A stretch of DNA of 64,000 nt, taken from NCBI RefSeq assembly GCF_005503445.1, contig NZ_SCOH01000024.1, positions 27,250 to 91,249 of the forward strand. Direction: 5' to 3'. Position numbers and translations under genes: made by a program. Below the pieces are notes generated by a model. That model did no database searches, was not told the origin of the DNA, and was given only the letters and a program-made list of their open reading frames with translations. Source of the stretch: Chitinivorax sp. B. GTDB lineage: Bacteria > Pseudomonadota > Gammaproteobacteria > Burkholderiales > SCOH01. Below, piece after piece: positions 46,239 through 55,401 of the stretch (positions within the stretch are counted from its first letter, which is position 1; each line of letters starts with the position of its first letter).

Positions 46239-48065
46239 ATGGATAGACGACAGTTCATGAAGCTGGCGGGGAGTTTGACGGTAATTTCGGCAGCGGCTGG
46301 TTTGACCGGGTGCCAATCTTCCGTCAGTGGTGGCGATTCCCCGGATGATTTCGATTTAACCAAACATATTCAGCAAGCCGCGCAAAATGGCTCAGCGCCA
46401 AACCGCCCTGGTGCTGGTGTGTATAAATTTCCACAGTCGATTGCATCCGGTGACCCGAAAGCCGATTCGGCCGTGTTTTGGACGCGTGCGTTGCGTGCAG
46501 ATGGCGTGGTGGGTGACGTGCCTATGAAGCTGGCGCTGTCAAAAACAGCCGATTTTCGCTTGATTCAATTTTATGACGTAATCGCCAAGCTGGATCTGGA
46601 TGGCACGGTACGAGTCAAGATCACGGGTCTGGAGGCAGATCAGACCTATTATTTCTGCTTTGTGGCGGATCGCGATGTGTCGCCGACTGGGCGTGCGCGA
46701 ACATTGCCGGCGGCTGATGCTGACCTCAACAAGCTCAAATTGGCCTTTATCAGTGGTTTGGATTGGAGTTATAACCATTGGCAAGGTGCCAGTATTTTGA
46801 CTGACGGCGAGTCGGATATTGATTTCCTGGTGCTGCTGGGGGATGGTCTGAGTGCATTGGTGCCACCTGAAGCCAGCAAACTGACTGTTGAGTCGACACA
46901 TCGGCCACTCAGTCTGCCGAACGGATTGACGATTAAAGATAAAGGAAAGCTGGCCAGCTCATTGGATGATTTTCGCTATCTGTATCGTACCTATCGTGCA
47001 GATGCTCGTCTGCAGGCCCTGTTTGCGCGATACACGCTATTGCCAGTGTGGGGTGATCAGGAGTTTGCGCCAGATGCCTGGCAGGATCATGAAGGTATAA
47101 CTAGCGCCAACGAGCAGCAAACTCAACGCCGACAAATGGCTACATTGGCCTGGTTGGAGAATCTGCCAGTTGATTGGAATGACCTGCACTATACCGCTGG
47201 TGCGGCTGGATTCCAGCAGATCCGGCTCTATCGGGATTTTCATTGGGGCACGTTGCTGCATTTGTTATTGACCGAGCAGCGTCTGGCTCGGTCGGATCAT
47301 GCAATTCGCGAAGATCTGCCCCATTTGCCAGGTAATCAAACCGGTGCATTGGGTGCGCGTCATATGGTGGTGTCCAGTGTCATGCAGAACAGTGAGCCGG
47401 TTGGGCAAACGTTACTTGGGATGGAGCAGAAAGCCTGGGTCAAGGAAACGTTGCGTCACAGTACTGCGCGTTGGAAAGTGCTGGGTGGTGAAAGTAGCCT
47501 GTTGAAGATGTCGCTGAATCTGGCGGGCCAGCAGTCGGTTGATTCCTTATTCCAGCAGTCTTATTTGCTGAGTGCAGACCAATGGGATGGCTATGATGCA
47601 GAGCGACGTGAGTTGGTTGGCTTTATACGGGATCAGCAAATACAGAATGTGATTTCTCTGTCCGCCCCTGGCGCCTTCATGGCGGGCGAGGTATGGGGCG
47701 ATTATCGTCAGGCTCGGAACCCGGTCATGCTGGATTTTGCAACCGCTGGTATGTCGGCACCTTCCTTGTTGGAGCGGATTGCCGACATGGCATCAACAGA
47801 AAACGTCAGCTTGTCCGGCCTGTTGAAGACAGCCAGTACGATCGATCAGATGATGGCTGAACAGAATTCGACTTGGTTGCAATACGTCAAAACAGGTGTC
47901 AGGGGATATACGGTAATGACTTTTCTGAAAGACAAGCTGGTGGTGGAGTATATTGAACTGGCCGAAGTGTCGAATGGTCTGCCGCCGATCAACCCATTCC
48001 GAAGCCAGACGACCATGTTTGTCACGCCAGGCAAATTACAGATTGATTTTCCTGGCCGAGGATAG
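46239..48065 (+). CDS. PhoD-family paralogue with degenerate active site
   Basis: 608 residues, alignable with phoD from end to end: twin-arginine start MDRRQFMK, lipobox GLTGC, N-domain FPQSIASGDPKADSAVFWTRA and late LSADQWDGYDAERRELVGF. Key residues are changed: CQDW is GLDW (Gly173), LGDYIYE is LGDGLSA (Asp202 kept, tyrosines lost), WDDHEF is WGDQEF (Gly272, Asp273, Gln274), and TGDIHAF is SAPGAF. It has no stop or frameshift and keeps export signals, so it is probably a folded, exported protein that lost phosphatase activity. Binding, scaffold or regulatory roles are possible. Confidence 0.9.
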   Translation: MDRRQFMKLAGSLTVISAAAGLTGCQSSVSGGDSPDDFDLTKHIQQAAQNGSAPNRPGAGVYKFPQSIASGDPKADSAVFWTRALRADGVVGDVPMKLALSKTADFRLIQFYDVIAKLDLDGTVRVKITGLEADQTYYFCFVADRDVSPTGRARTLPAADADLNKLKLAFISGLDWSYNHWQGASILTDGESDIDFLVLLGDGLSALVPPEASKLTVESTHRPLSLPNGLTIKDKGKLASSLDDFRYLYRTYRADARLQALFARYTLLPVWGDQEFAPDAWQDHEGITSANEQQTQRRQMATLAWLENLPVDWNDLHYTAGAAGFQQIRLYRDFHWGTLLHLLLTEQRLARSDHAIREDLPHLPGNQTGALGARHMVVSSVMQNSEPVGQTLLGMEQKAWVKETLRHSTARWKVLGGESSLLKMSLNLAGQQSVDSLFQQSYLLSADQWDGYDAERRELVGFIRDQQIQNVISLSAPGAFMAGEVWGDYRQARNPVMLDFATAGMSAPSLLERIADMASTENVSLSGLLKTASTIDQMMAEQNSTWLQYVKTGVRGYTVMTFLKDKLVVEYIELAEVSNGLPPINPFRSQTTMFVTPGKLQIDFPGRG

Positions 48066-48174
48066 TCGATGCGGGCCAGCAATCTGTCATCAAAAAGCAT
48101 ACCTCTGATATTTAGGTAAGCATTGGGTCGTTTGAATGATCCAAGAGGAAATATAGGGAGGCAGTATGAGGATT

Positions 48175-48251
48175 TGGCGGAGCGGACGGGACTCGAACCC
48201 GCGACCCCCGGCGTGACAGGCCGGTATTCTAACCAACTGAACTACCGCTCC
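48175..48251 (-). tRNA. tRNA-Asp (GTC), copy 3 of the array in transcript order
   Basis: 77 bases including encoded CCA. Acceptor GGAGCGG/CCGCTCC, D-loop with GTTGGTTAGAATA, anticodon stem-loop CGGCCTGTCACGCCG with GTC, and TpsiC arm GCGGGTTCGAGTCCCGT. Last gene of the reverse-strand array. Confidence 0.97.
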
Positions 48252-48276
48252 GCAGCGGTATGACATGAAATCGATC

Positions 48277-48352
48277 TGGTGGGCGCTGACGGAGTCGAAC
48301 CGCCGACATTCTGCTTGTAAGGCAGACGCTCTACCAACTGAGCTAAGCGCCC
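48277..48352 (-). tRNA. tRNA-Val (TAC), copy 3
   Basis: 76 bases including CCA. Acceptor GGGCGCT/AGCGCCC, anticodon arm TCTGCCTTACAAGCAGA with TAC, TpsiC arm with GGTTCGACTCC. It pairs with the tRNA-Asp 25 bases downstream. Confidence 0.97.
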
Positions 48353-48403
48353 ATTACACGTTGTTACTGTGCACGGGATTTCATGCTAAAACAGGATTGT
48401 TGC

Positions 48404-48480
48404 TGGCGGAGCGGACGGGACTCGAACCCGCGACCCCCGGCGTGACAGGCCGGTATTCTAACCAACTGAACTACCGCTCC
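48404..48480 (-). tRNA. tRNA-Asp (GTC), copy 2
   Basis: Identical to the copy at 48175-48251; it is in the second of two identical 229-base units. Confidence 0.97.
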
Positions 48481-48505
48481 GCAGCGGTATGACATGAAAT
48501 CGATC

Positions 48506-48581
48506 TGGTGGGCGCTGACGGAGTCGAACCGCCGACATTCTGCTTGTAAGGCAGACGCTCTACCAACTGAGCTAAGCGCCC
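48506..48581 (-). tRNA. tRNA-Val (TAC), copy 2
   Basis: Identical to the copy at 48277-48352, including the flanking spacer bases on both sides. Confidence 0.97.
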
Positions 48582-48632
48582 ATTACACGTTGTTACTGTG
48601 CACGGGATTTCATGCTAAAACAGGATTGTTGC

Positions 48633-48709
48633 TGGCGGAGCGGACGGGACTCGAACCCGCGACCCCCGGCGTGACAGGCCGGTATTCTAACCAACTGAAC
48701 TACCGCTCC
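48633..48709 (-). tRNA. tRNA-Asp (GTC), copy 1
   Basis: The same 77-base tRNA; the spacer to the tRNA-Val upstream differs from that of the other two units. Confidence 0.97.
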
Positions 48710-48732
48710 GCAGCGGTTCTTGACGCAATGTT

Positions 48733-48808
48733 TGGTGGGCGCTGACGGAGTCGAACCGCCGACATTCTGCTTGTAAGGCAGACGCTCTACCAACTGAGCT
48801 AAGCGCCC
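48733..48808 (-). tRNA. tRNA-Val (TAC), copy 1, first in the transcript
   Basis: The same 76-base tRNA; first gene behind the promoter at 48829-48857. Confidence 0.97.
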
Positions 48809-48828
48809 GTTGCGTCGAAGAGGGGCGC

Positions 48829-48857
48829 ATTTAATCATGCTTTATTGGAGGGGTCAA
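48829..48857 (-). promoter_or_regulatory. Promoter of the tRNA array
   Basis: On the reverse strand, TTGACC (48857-48852) and TTAAAT (48834-48829) are 17 bases apart, followed by a GC-rich GCGCCCC discriminator, as is usual for stringently controlled stable-RNA promoters. The first tRNA starts about 20 bases later. Confidence 0.8.
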
Positions 48858-49311
48858 CACCCTTTTACAAAAAACTTTCGATCGGGCACATGGCCTTGAG
48901 ATGGACCGCCAGGGCGCACCAATGCTCGATTCAAAAAAATGAATAACTTGAATGCGGTGGTATGTATATTTCATGATTGAGCAAATTGTACTGGTGGCTG
49001 GAACAATTGTTGCCGCTTCGATTTAGGGCGGCAAGCAAGAGAAGGGCGTGGCCTTGACACTTGAATGGAATGTAGTGAAACGCGTTTTCTGGGAAAGGTG
49101 TCGCGAGTAATGTGTCAATCAGTAGCAGAGTAAATAACACTGTTGGCAGCCCAGCTGTCTGAATTTGAAATTAGATGCTGAAACATGCTTCCGTTATACT
49201 TGACCGAGCTTGGCGCTTGAGATGGCCTTTGCTGCACCATACGTGGATTCAAATGGAATGATTGGTTGAGGATGGTGTGGTGGTGATTTATATGTGAAAT
49301 GGCGTATTCAG

Positions 49312-49340
49312 TGCACATAATGAAGCGGGTTTCGTATAAT
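49312..49340 (+). promoter_or_regulatory. Probable promoter of gspCDE
   Basis: TGCACA (49312-49317, four of six matches to TTGACA) and a perfect TATAAT (49335-49340) are 17 bases apart, about 80 bases before the gspC start. Confidence 0.5.
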
Positions 49341-49420
49341 CCCCCGTTGAACCCTATTTCGCCTGTATCCTCTAACAGGACTGGCTCCACATAATTGACC
49401 GGCTCAGCCGGCATACCCTG

Positions 49421-50278
49421 ATGCGACACACGCAGATCCCACTCAAACTGCTAAATGTATTATTGATTGCCCTGATTGCCTGGCTTGCGGCCAGCGTGAC
49501 ATGGCGTTTTGTGGCGCCCAAGCCGACTGCAGTGCCGGGTGCCAAATCCACTGCTGTACCCATGCCGCAGAATCCAGTCCCCATACTGGATTTGAACCTG
49601 GTGGCGGGGTTGTTTGGCCGTACCCAAGGGGTAGCCGATAATGGCCAGATCGTACCCAGCAATCTACCTTATAAGTTACGCGGTGTAATTACCGGGACGG
49701 CTAATCAGGTGCCAGCTGCAACTTTCTCAGGCGTAGGTGCCAAAGAAGTGGCGGTGACGGTGGGTGACGAGATCCAGCCGGGCGTCAAGCTTCTGGAGGT
49801 GGCGTCAGATCACGTTGTGGTACAGAACAATGGCCGCCGTGAGCGGATTGATCTTGATGCAAAGCCTGCATTGGTGATTGATGGTGTTACGCCAGTTGGT
49901 GCGATGCAGGATGGCATTCCACCTGGCATGGGCCCAAATGAGACCCCGCCAGGTGCTGAAGGCAATGCCATGGTATTGACTGTGCCACGTGCGGCGTTGG
50001 TTAATGCTTTGCAGTCGGGTAATGTCGCAGAATGGGCGACCGGATTGCGACCCGACCCTGCGGGGGGCATTCGCATCACTGGCGGTAGTGCTCAAGCCCT
50101 GATCAGCGCGCTTGAGCTGCGTGATGGTGATGTGCTGCGCCGAATCAATGGTGCGCAATTAAGCCGGCCTGGCGATATTGCGCTGGTTTACAACGAATTT
50201 ACCCAGAAAAACAAAGTGCAGTTGGAAGTCATGCGCGATGGTCGACCGACCATGCTTGATTACACCCTGCAACCATAA
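49421..50278 (+). CDS. gspC: Type II secretion protein GspC
   Basis: 285 residues. One N-terminal membrane helix (about 11-30), a proline-rich linker, the homology region with LVAGLFGR and YKLRGVITG (about 60-130), a Pro/Gly-rich spacer and a C-terminal PDZ domain with GDVLRRINGAQLSRPGDIA. GspC bridges the inner-membrane platform to the secretin. It starts the gspC-gspD-gspE transcript. Confidence 0.92.
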   Translation: MRHTQIPLKLLNVLLIALIAWLAASVTWRFVAPKPTAVPGAKSTAVPMPQNPVPILDLNLVAGLFGRTQGVADNGQIVPSNLPYKLRGVITGTANQVPAATFSGVGAKEVAVTVGDEIQPGVKLLEVASDHVVVQNNGRRERIDLDAKPALVIDGVTPVGAMQDGIPPGMGPNETPPGAEGNAMVLTVPRAALVNALQSGNVAEWATGLRPDPAGGIRITGGSAQALISALELRDGDVLRRINGAQLSRPGDIALVYNEFTQKNKVQLEVMRDGRPTMLDYTLQP

Positions 50279-50286
50279 GGTCGATC

Positions 50287-52452
50287 ATGATCAGAAAAAC
50301 GTTACCCGTTTTGCTTGCAGCCTCGTTGTTCGTTTCGTCCCTTACTTTTGCTGCGGACGACAACAAGGTGATGCTCAATTTCGTCAACGCCGACATCGAA
50401 TCGACCATCAAGGCCGTGGGCCTGATTTCCGGCAAGAATTTTGTACTTGATCCGAGAGTGAAGGGTACGATCAATATCGTTTCATCGACCCCGGTTTCCA
50501 AGGATCTGGTTTACCCCATCCTGTTATCTTCATTGCGCCTGCAAGGTTTTGCTGCTGTCGAATCCACAGGGACGGTGAAGATTGTGCCGGAAGCTGACGC
50601 CAAACAGCATTTCAGTGTGACAGCAGACAAAAGCCTGAACGTATCCGGCGATAAGATCATCACTCAGGTCTATCCGTTGAAGTTTGAGTCTGCGGCTCAG
50701 CTGGTGCCGATTCTGCGGCCGTTGATCACACCCAATAATATGATTGCGGCGTACAATAATGCCAATACGCTGGTTATCACTGACTATGCAGAGAACGTCA
50801 AGCGGATCAATCGTATTGTGGCCTCGATTGATCAACCATCGACTGCCGAATTCTTTGCCATTCCGCTCAAGCACAGCTCTGCGCTGGATGTGGCTACCAC
50901 TTTGGCGCGGTTGATGCCGGAACTGGGTACCAGCGGGGTGCCTGGTCAGCCGATGGTGCCGGGCATGGGTGCAGAAGGGGTGAAACGCAGCTCCGTGATT
51001 GCCGACCCGCGTTCGAATAGCCTGTTGATTCGTAGCGAAACATCGTCGACTGCACAAAATGTACGGCGCTTGGTGGACATGCTGGATCAACCCGCCCAAA
51101 GTGGCAGCAATATCAACGTGGTGTATTTGAAGAACGCTGATGCCGTCAAATTGGCGCAGACGCTGCGCTCCATCATCACAGGCGATACCTCGGCTGCCGC
51201 GAGTTCGTCGAGCCCGCCAACCAGTAACATGCCAACGCCGTCTGGCTTGCCAGGTACGTCGGTGTCGCCAGTCTCGCTTGGTGGCAGCAGTGCTGGTGGC
51301 ACGTCCTCTGCTGCGCAAGGCGGGATGATTCAGGCTGATGCGGCAACCAATTCATTGATCATTACCGCGCCGGATTATGTCTATCGTAATCTCCGGGCAG
51401 TTATCGATAAGCTTGACGTGCGTCGCGCCCAGGTTTATCTGGAGGCGTTGATCGCTGAGGTGAATGCTGGGGATACCTCGGAATTTGGCTTCCAGTGGTT
51501 GACTGCAGATGGTTTGCAAAGTAACGCCCCTAGCTATCGTGGCTTTGGCGGTACAAATTTTGGTGAAGGCGGCAAGAACATTCTGAATGTGTTGCAGAAC
51601 CCGCTTTCTGCCAGCACGGGTTTGAGTGTGGGGGTTGCAAAAGGGACGATCACCATTGGCGGTAAGGAGTTCATTAACCTGGGTATGCTGGCCCGTGCCT
51701 TGGAAGACAACAAGGCTGGTAATGTACTGTCGACACCGAACCTGCTGACCCTGGATAACGAGGAAGCCAAGATTCTGGTAGGCCAGAACGTACCATTCAA
51801 GACCACCAGTCAACCGCAAACGGGAACCACCACCAACCCGTTTACCACCTTTGAACGCAAGGACATTGGTATTACGCTGAAAGTGAAGCCGCAAATCTCC
51901 GAAGGGGGCGGTATCACCATGACGGTCTACCAGGAAGTATCAAGTGTGGACGATAGTCAGATCAAGAGTGAAGACTTGATCACCAAGAAGCGGACCATCG
52001 AGTCCAAAGTGCTGGTTGACGATGGACAGATCATCGTATTGGGTGGTTTGATCGAGAACAAAGTGAATAGCGGTATCAGCAAGGTGCCATTGCTGGGCGA
52101 TATTCCGATCATCGGCAATCTGTTCAAGTACGAAAGCCGTAGCTCCACCAAAACCAATCTGATGGTGTTCCTGCGTCCAGTTGTCTTGAAAGATGGTGCA
52201 GCCACCAATGTTCTTTCCAGTGACCGTTACGAATACATTCGCGATCAGCAGCGTCAGTTCAAATTGCCGGATTCTTTTGTATTGCATAATCCGCCCACCA
52301 TTGTGGCACCTGAATTGACCCCAATTGTGCCTAAGGCCAAGTTGGAAGCCGCTGCCAAACCCGACGCGGTAAGCAAGCCAGAGGCGGTTGCAGGCAAAAC
52401 TACAGAGAATCCGGCTGTTGCCATCGAGCCGACCACGAGCGAGAAGAATTAA
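50287..52452 (+). CDS. gspD: Type II secretion secretin GspD
   Basis: 721 residues with a signal peptide ending near TFA. The N0 domain (FVNADIESTIKAVGLISGKN) and three N-domains follow, with a Ser/Gly/Pro-rich spacer at about residues 300-345. The secretin domain has VLSTPNLLTLDNEEAKILVGQNVPF and VPLLGDIPIIGNLFKY. A C-terminal Ala/Lys/Pro-rich tail of about 60 residues may be the pilotin-binding S-domain. It forms the outer-membrane gate. Spacing to gspC is eight bases. Confidence 0.96.
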   Translation: MIRKTLPVLLAASLFVSSLTFAADDNKVMLNFVNADIESTIKAVGLISGKNFVLDPRVKGTINIVSSTPVSKDLVYPILLSSLRLQGFAAVESTGTVKIVPEADAKQHFSVTADKSLNVSGDKIITQVYPLKFESAAQLVPILRPLITPNNMIAAYNNANTLVITDYAENVKRINRIVASIDQPSTAEFFAIPLKHSSALDVATTLARLMPELGTSGVPGQPMVPGMGAEGVKRSSVIADPRSNSLLIRSETSSTAQNVRRLVDMLDQPAQSGSNINVVYLKNADAVKLAQTLRSIITGDTSAAASSSSPPTSNMPTPSGLPGTSVSPVSLGGSSAGGTSSAAQGGMIQADAATNSLIITAPDYVYRNLRAVIDKLDVRRAQVYLEALIAEVNAGDTSEFGFQWLTADGLQSNAPSYRGFGGTNFGEGGKNILNVLQNPLSASTGLSVGVAKGTITIGGKEFINLGMLARALEDNKAGNVLSTPNLLTLDNEEAKILVGQNVPFKTTSQPQTGTTTNPFTTFERKDIGITLKVKPQISEGGGITMTVYQEVSSVDDSQIKSEDLITKKRTIESKVLVDDGQIIVLGGLIENKVNSGISKVPLLGDIPIIGNLFKYESRSSTKTNLMVFLRPVVLKDGAATNVLSSDRYEYIRDQQRQFKLPDSFVLHNPPTIVAPELTPIVPKAKLEAAAKPDAVSKPEAVAGKTTENPAVAIEPTTSEKN

Positions 52453-52455
52453 GGC

Positions 52456-53913
52456 ATGGAACATCGCATTCCTTATCATTTCGCCAAGAACAAGGGCGTG
52501 ATCGATGCCGGTGAGCAGGAAGGCAAGATCCAGATTTGGGCACGGGATGATATTGATCCATTGACCTTGTCTGAAGTCCGTCGTGTATTGCTCAGGCCGT
52601 TGGCGGTCAGTCTGTATCCACCTGAGGAATTCGAACAGCGCCTAGCTGCGGTGTATTCGCGTGGCGATAGCCAGGCGGCCAGTGTGGTGGAGGATGTTGA
52701 GCAGGACTACGACCTGTCGCGTCTGGCGCAAGAGCTGCCGGAAATCGAGGATTTGCTGGAAGCGGAAGACGATGCGCCGATCATTCGCTTGATCAATGCT
52801 GTGTTGACGCAGGCATTGCGTGAGTATGCATCGGATATCCACATCGAACCGTTTGAGACGCGCTCGGTGGTGCGGTTTCGCATTGATGGCAAATTGGTTG
52901 ATGTTATCGAACCCAAGCGGGCCTTGCATGCTGCGTTGGTGTCGCGTATCAAGGTGATGGCCAATCTGGATATCTCCGAAAAACGGTTGCCGCAGGATGG
53001 CCGCATTACCCTGCGCATTGCAGGCCGGCCTGTCGATGTGCGGGTCTCGACGTTGCCGACAGGGCATGGTGAGCGGGTTGTGTTGCGTTTGCTGGACAAG
53101 TCTGCGGGCAAAATGGATTTGGCCCGCCTGGGCATGAGCCCGGCAACACTCAATCAATTACGGGAGCTGATTGCTCAGCCGCATGGCATCATTCTGGTCA
53201 CGGGCCCAACCGGTTCCGGTAAGACCACGACATTGTATGCAGCGTTGGGGCAGATGGATGCCAAGACCACCAACATCATGACGGTGGAAGACCCGATCGA
53301 ATATGACCTGGATGGCGTGGGGCAAACTCAGGTCAATTCGCGCATTGAGATGAATTTTGCGCGGGCCTTGCGTTCGATTTTGCGGCAAGACCCAGACGTG
53401 ATCATGATTGGTGAAATCCGCGATCTGGAAACAGCCCAAATTGCCGTACAGGCCTCATTGACGGGGCACTTGGTGTTAGCCACCTTGCATACCAACGATG
53501 CGGCCAGTGCGGTGACCCGCCTGGTGGATATGGGGATTGAGCCATTTCTGTTGGCATCCAGCCTGATTGGTGTATTGGCCCAACGACTGGCTCGAAATCT
53601 ATGCCCGGAATGCAAGCGTGAGCACCATCCGGATGAAGCAGAGCGGGCAATGCTGGGACGGGATGGACCAATTTATCGACCAGTAGGTTGTCCGGCATGT
53701 AACTTCAACGGTTTCAAAGGCCGAAGTGGCTTGTATGAGCTGCTGACTGTGGACGACTTGATGCGACGTCATATCCACGATGGTACATCAGAAGGAATGA
53801 TTCGCGATTATGCGGTGAACAAAGGGATGTTGACTTTGCGACAGGATGGTGTGCGTAAGATCCTTGCGGGTGAAACCTCATTGGAAGAGGTATTGCGGGT
53901 GACGCGCGACTGA
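52456..53913 (+). CDS. gspE: Type II secretion ATPase GspE
   Basis: 485 residues, starting four bases after gspD. N-terminal N1/N2 domain, Walker A GPTGSGKT (250-257), Asp box TVEDPIEYDLDG, Walker B MIGEIRD and the His box ATLHTNDA. A C4 zinc module has CPEC and, about 28 residues on, CPAC, as in GspE/PilB. It drives pseudopilus assembly. A terminator follows, so gspF-gspN must be encoded elsewhere. Confidence 0.96.
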   Translation: MEHRIPYHFAKNKGVIDAGEQEGKIQIWARDDIDPLTLSEVRRVLLRPLAVSLYPPEEFEQRLAAVYSRGDSQAASVVEDVEQDYDLSRLAQELPEIEDLLEAEDDAPIIRLINAVLTQALREYASDIHIEPFETRSVVRFRIDGKLVDVIEPKRALHAALVSRIKVMANLDISEKRLPQDGRITLRIAGRPVDVRVSTLPTGHGERVVLRLLDKSAGKMDLARLGMSPATLNQLRELIAQPHGIILVTGPTGSGKTTTLYAALGQMDAKTTNIMTVEDPIEYDLDGVGQTQVNSRIEMNFARALRSILRQDPDVIMIGEIRDLETAQIAVQASLTGHLVLATLHTNDAASAVTRLVDMGIEPFLLASSLIGVLAQRLARNLCPECKREHHPDEAERAMLGRDGPIYRPVGCPACNFNGFKGRSGLYELLTVDDLMRRHIHDGTSEGMIRDYAVNKGMLTLRQDGVRKILAGETSLEEVLRVTRD

Positions 53914-53932
53914 TGCACTGTACCCTGTACCC

Positions 53933-53960
53933 AAAAAGCCGGGTTGAGCCCGGCTTTTTT
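53933..53960 (+). terminator. Intrinsic terminator after gspE
   Basis: AAAAAGCCGGG and CCCGGCTTTTTT form a short-loop GC-rich stem 20 bases past the gspE stop and close to the end of the convergent flhB, so it may serve both. Confidence 0.88.
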
Positions 53961-53980
53961 CACGTTTCCGGTTCGAAGGC

Positions 53981-55135
53981 TTAGGTGTTGTGGGGCGCGC
54001 TGGTGGCTTCTGGATCAAGCTCGTGCGGCACGGGCAGTGTCTCGGGCAGACCAGGTTGCTGGCCACCAAATTGCCGGTAATGCCGTAACTGATAGACATA
54101 CGCCAGTACCTCGGCCGCTGCTGTATAGAGCTTGGCGGGGATTTCTTCTCCCAATTCCGCGTGAAAATACAATGCCCGGGCGAAAGGTGGTGCGCGCATG
54201 ACGGTTACCCTGTTTTCTTCTCCAAGTTCGATGATGCGTTCTGCCAGTAGATGAGCCCCCTTGGCGACAACCGTTGGTGCGCGCATGGTGTTGCTTTGGT
54301 ATTTCAGGGCTACCGCGTAGTGTGTTGGGTTGGTCACGATCACATCGGCCTTGGGGACTTCCTGCATCATCCGCTTGCGTGCAGCCTCGCGCTGCAGTGA
54401 CCGGATGCGTGCCTTGATCTCAGGTGAGCCTTCGGCTTCTTTCGATTCCCGGCGTACGTCCTCCTTGGTCATGCGCAGGCTTCGCTGGTAATTCCATAAC
54501 TGGAATGGGACATCGATCAGCACCAAGATGATCATCGACCCGGCAACGACTTCCAGCGTAAAGGAAACCAGGGCCGCAGTGTGGCTGAAACCGGAATAGG
54601 GGGATTCGCTGATCAAAGCAAGAAACTCGCCGCGCTCCTGCCAGATTACCCAGCCAGCCACGCCACCAATCAGGAGTGATTTCAGGATGGCTTTAGCACC
54701 TTCGACCAGTGCACTGACGGAAAACATCCGTTTCAGGCCGGAAAACGGATTGAGCTTGCTGAATTTGGGTTCCAGCGCTTCAAACGTCAGCAGCCATCCA
54801 CCCAAAAGCAAGGGTGACACGATCGCAGCGATGGTGACGGCAGCCATGAAGGGAAAGAACGCCAGTAGTGCATCAGCACACATCTTGTACAGCATCTCCA
54901 GCATGTGATGTGGATGAAGCAACAGCTTGCGGTCGAAGGTCAGCCCATCACGTACCAGTTTTTGCAGAAAATCAATAAACTGCGGGCCCATCAGCACCAA
55001 GGAGGCTACCCCCGTCATGGTGACGGCAAACGTAGCCAACTCGCGTGAGCGGGCAATATTCCCTTTCTGACGGGCTTCTTCCAATCGCCGCGCAGAGGCG
55101 GGTTCCGTCCGTTCCTGATCGCTATCTTCAGCCAT
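53981..55135 (-). CDS. flhB: Flagellar export protein FlhB
   Basis: 384 residues from ATG 55135. Four membrane helices follow the start ERTEPASARRLEEARQKGNIARSREL, and the autocleavage motif NPTH begins at Asn269 in VIVTNPTHYAVALKY. FlhB switches the flagellar type III export gate from rod-hook to filament substrates. The C-terminal 30 residues are a Pro-rich tail. No other flagellar gene is next to it in this window. The upstream 240 bases show no neighbour on the same strand, so it is likely a single-gene unit. Confidence 0.95.
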   Translation of the reverse strand: MAEDSDQERTEPASARRLEEARQKGNIARSRELATFAVTMTGVASLVLMGPQFIDFLQKLVRDGLTFDRKLLLHPHHMLEMLYKMCADALLAFFPFMAAVTIAAIVSPLLLGGWLLTFEALEPKFSKLNPFSGLKRMFSVSALVEGAKAILKSLLIGGVAGWVIWQERGEFLALISESPYSGFSHTAALVSFTLEVVAGSMIILVLIDVPFQLWNYQRSLRMTKEDVRRESKEAEGSPEIKARIRSLQREAARKRMMQEVPKADVIVTNPTHYAVALKYQSNTMRAPTVVAKGAHLLAERIIELGEENRVTVMRAPPFARALYFHAELGEEIPAKLYTAAAEVLAYVYQLRHYRQFGGQQPGLPETLPVPHELDPEATSAPHNT

Positions 55136-55401
55136 GATTGGCAACTGGGCAGGGTGATGGCTTGAAGTTTAACTCGGAAAGCCATTGCTGGCCCGGTTGA
55201 TCTCGACATGATCAAGAATCGGGCTGATCATCACACCATTCGAAGCTCAGCCGGTCGGGTATGACCGCATTGTTCATGGGGATTGCGCAAGACACCCCTT
55301 ATTGAATCGGCTAAGATATAGAGATTGCCAACAACCCAAGGAGCGTCAGGGGCTGCAGGATTCGACAAGCCGGTACAGCCGGTCGGTTGCCGTCCCTTTA
55401 T

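Larger units (their letters stand above)
48175..48632. repeat. Two identical 229-bp direct repeats (tRNA-Asp/tRNA-Val units)
   Basis: 48175-48403 and 48404-48632 read the same, including the non-tRNA spacers, which points to recent duplication or active gene conversion. The third pair (48633-48808) shares the tRNAs but has a different inner spacer. Confidence 0.9.
48809..49420. other. Gap between the tRNA array and gspC
   Basis: 612 bases without a supported gene. It holds the tRNA promoter at one end and the probable gspC promoter at the other. The AT-rich middle shows nothing I can name. Confidence 0.5.

Noticed and set aside
48265..48838. Forward and reverse open frames across the tRNA array, giving repeated peptides with SNRRHSACKADALPTEL
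   Set aside because: These are the well-known false proteins that come from reading tRNA-Val and tRNA-Asp genes in the wrong strand or frame.
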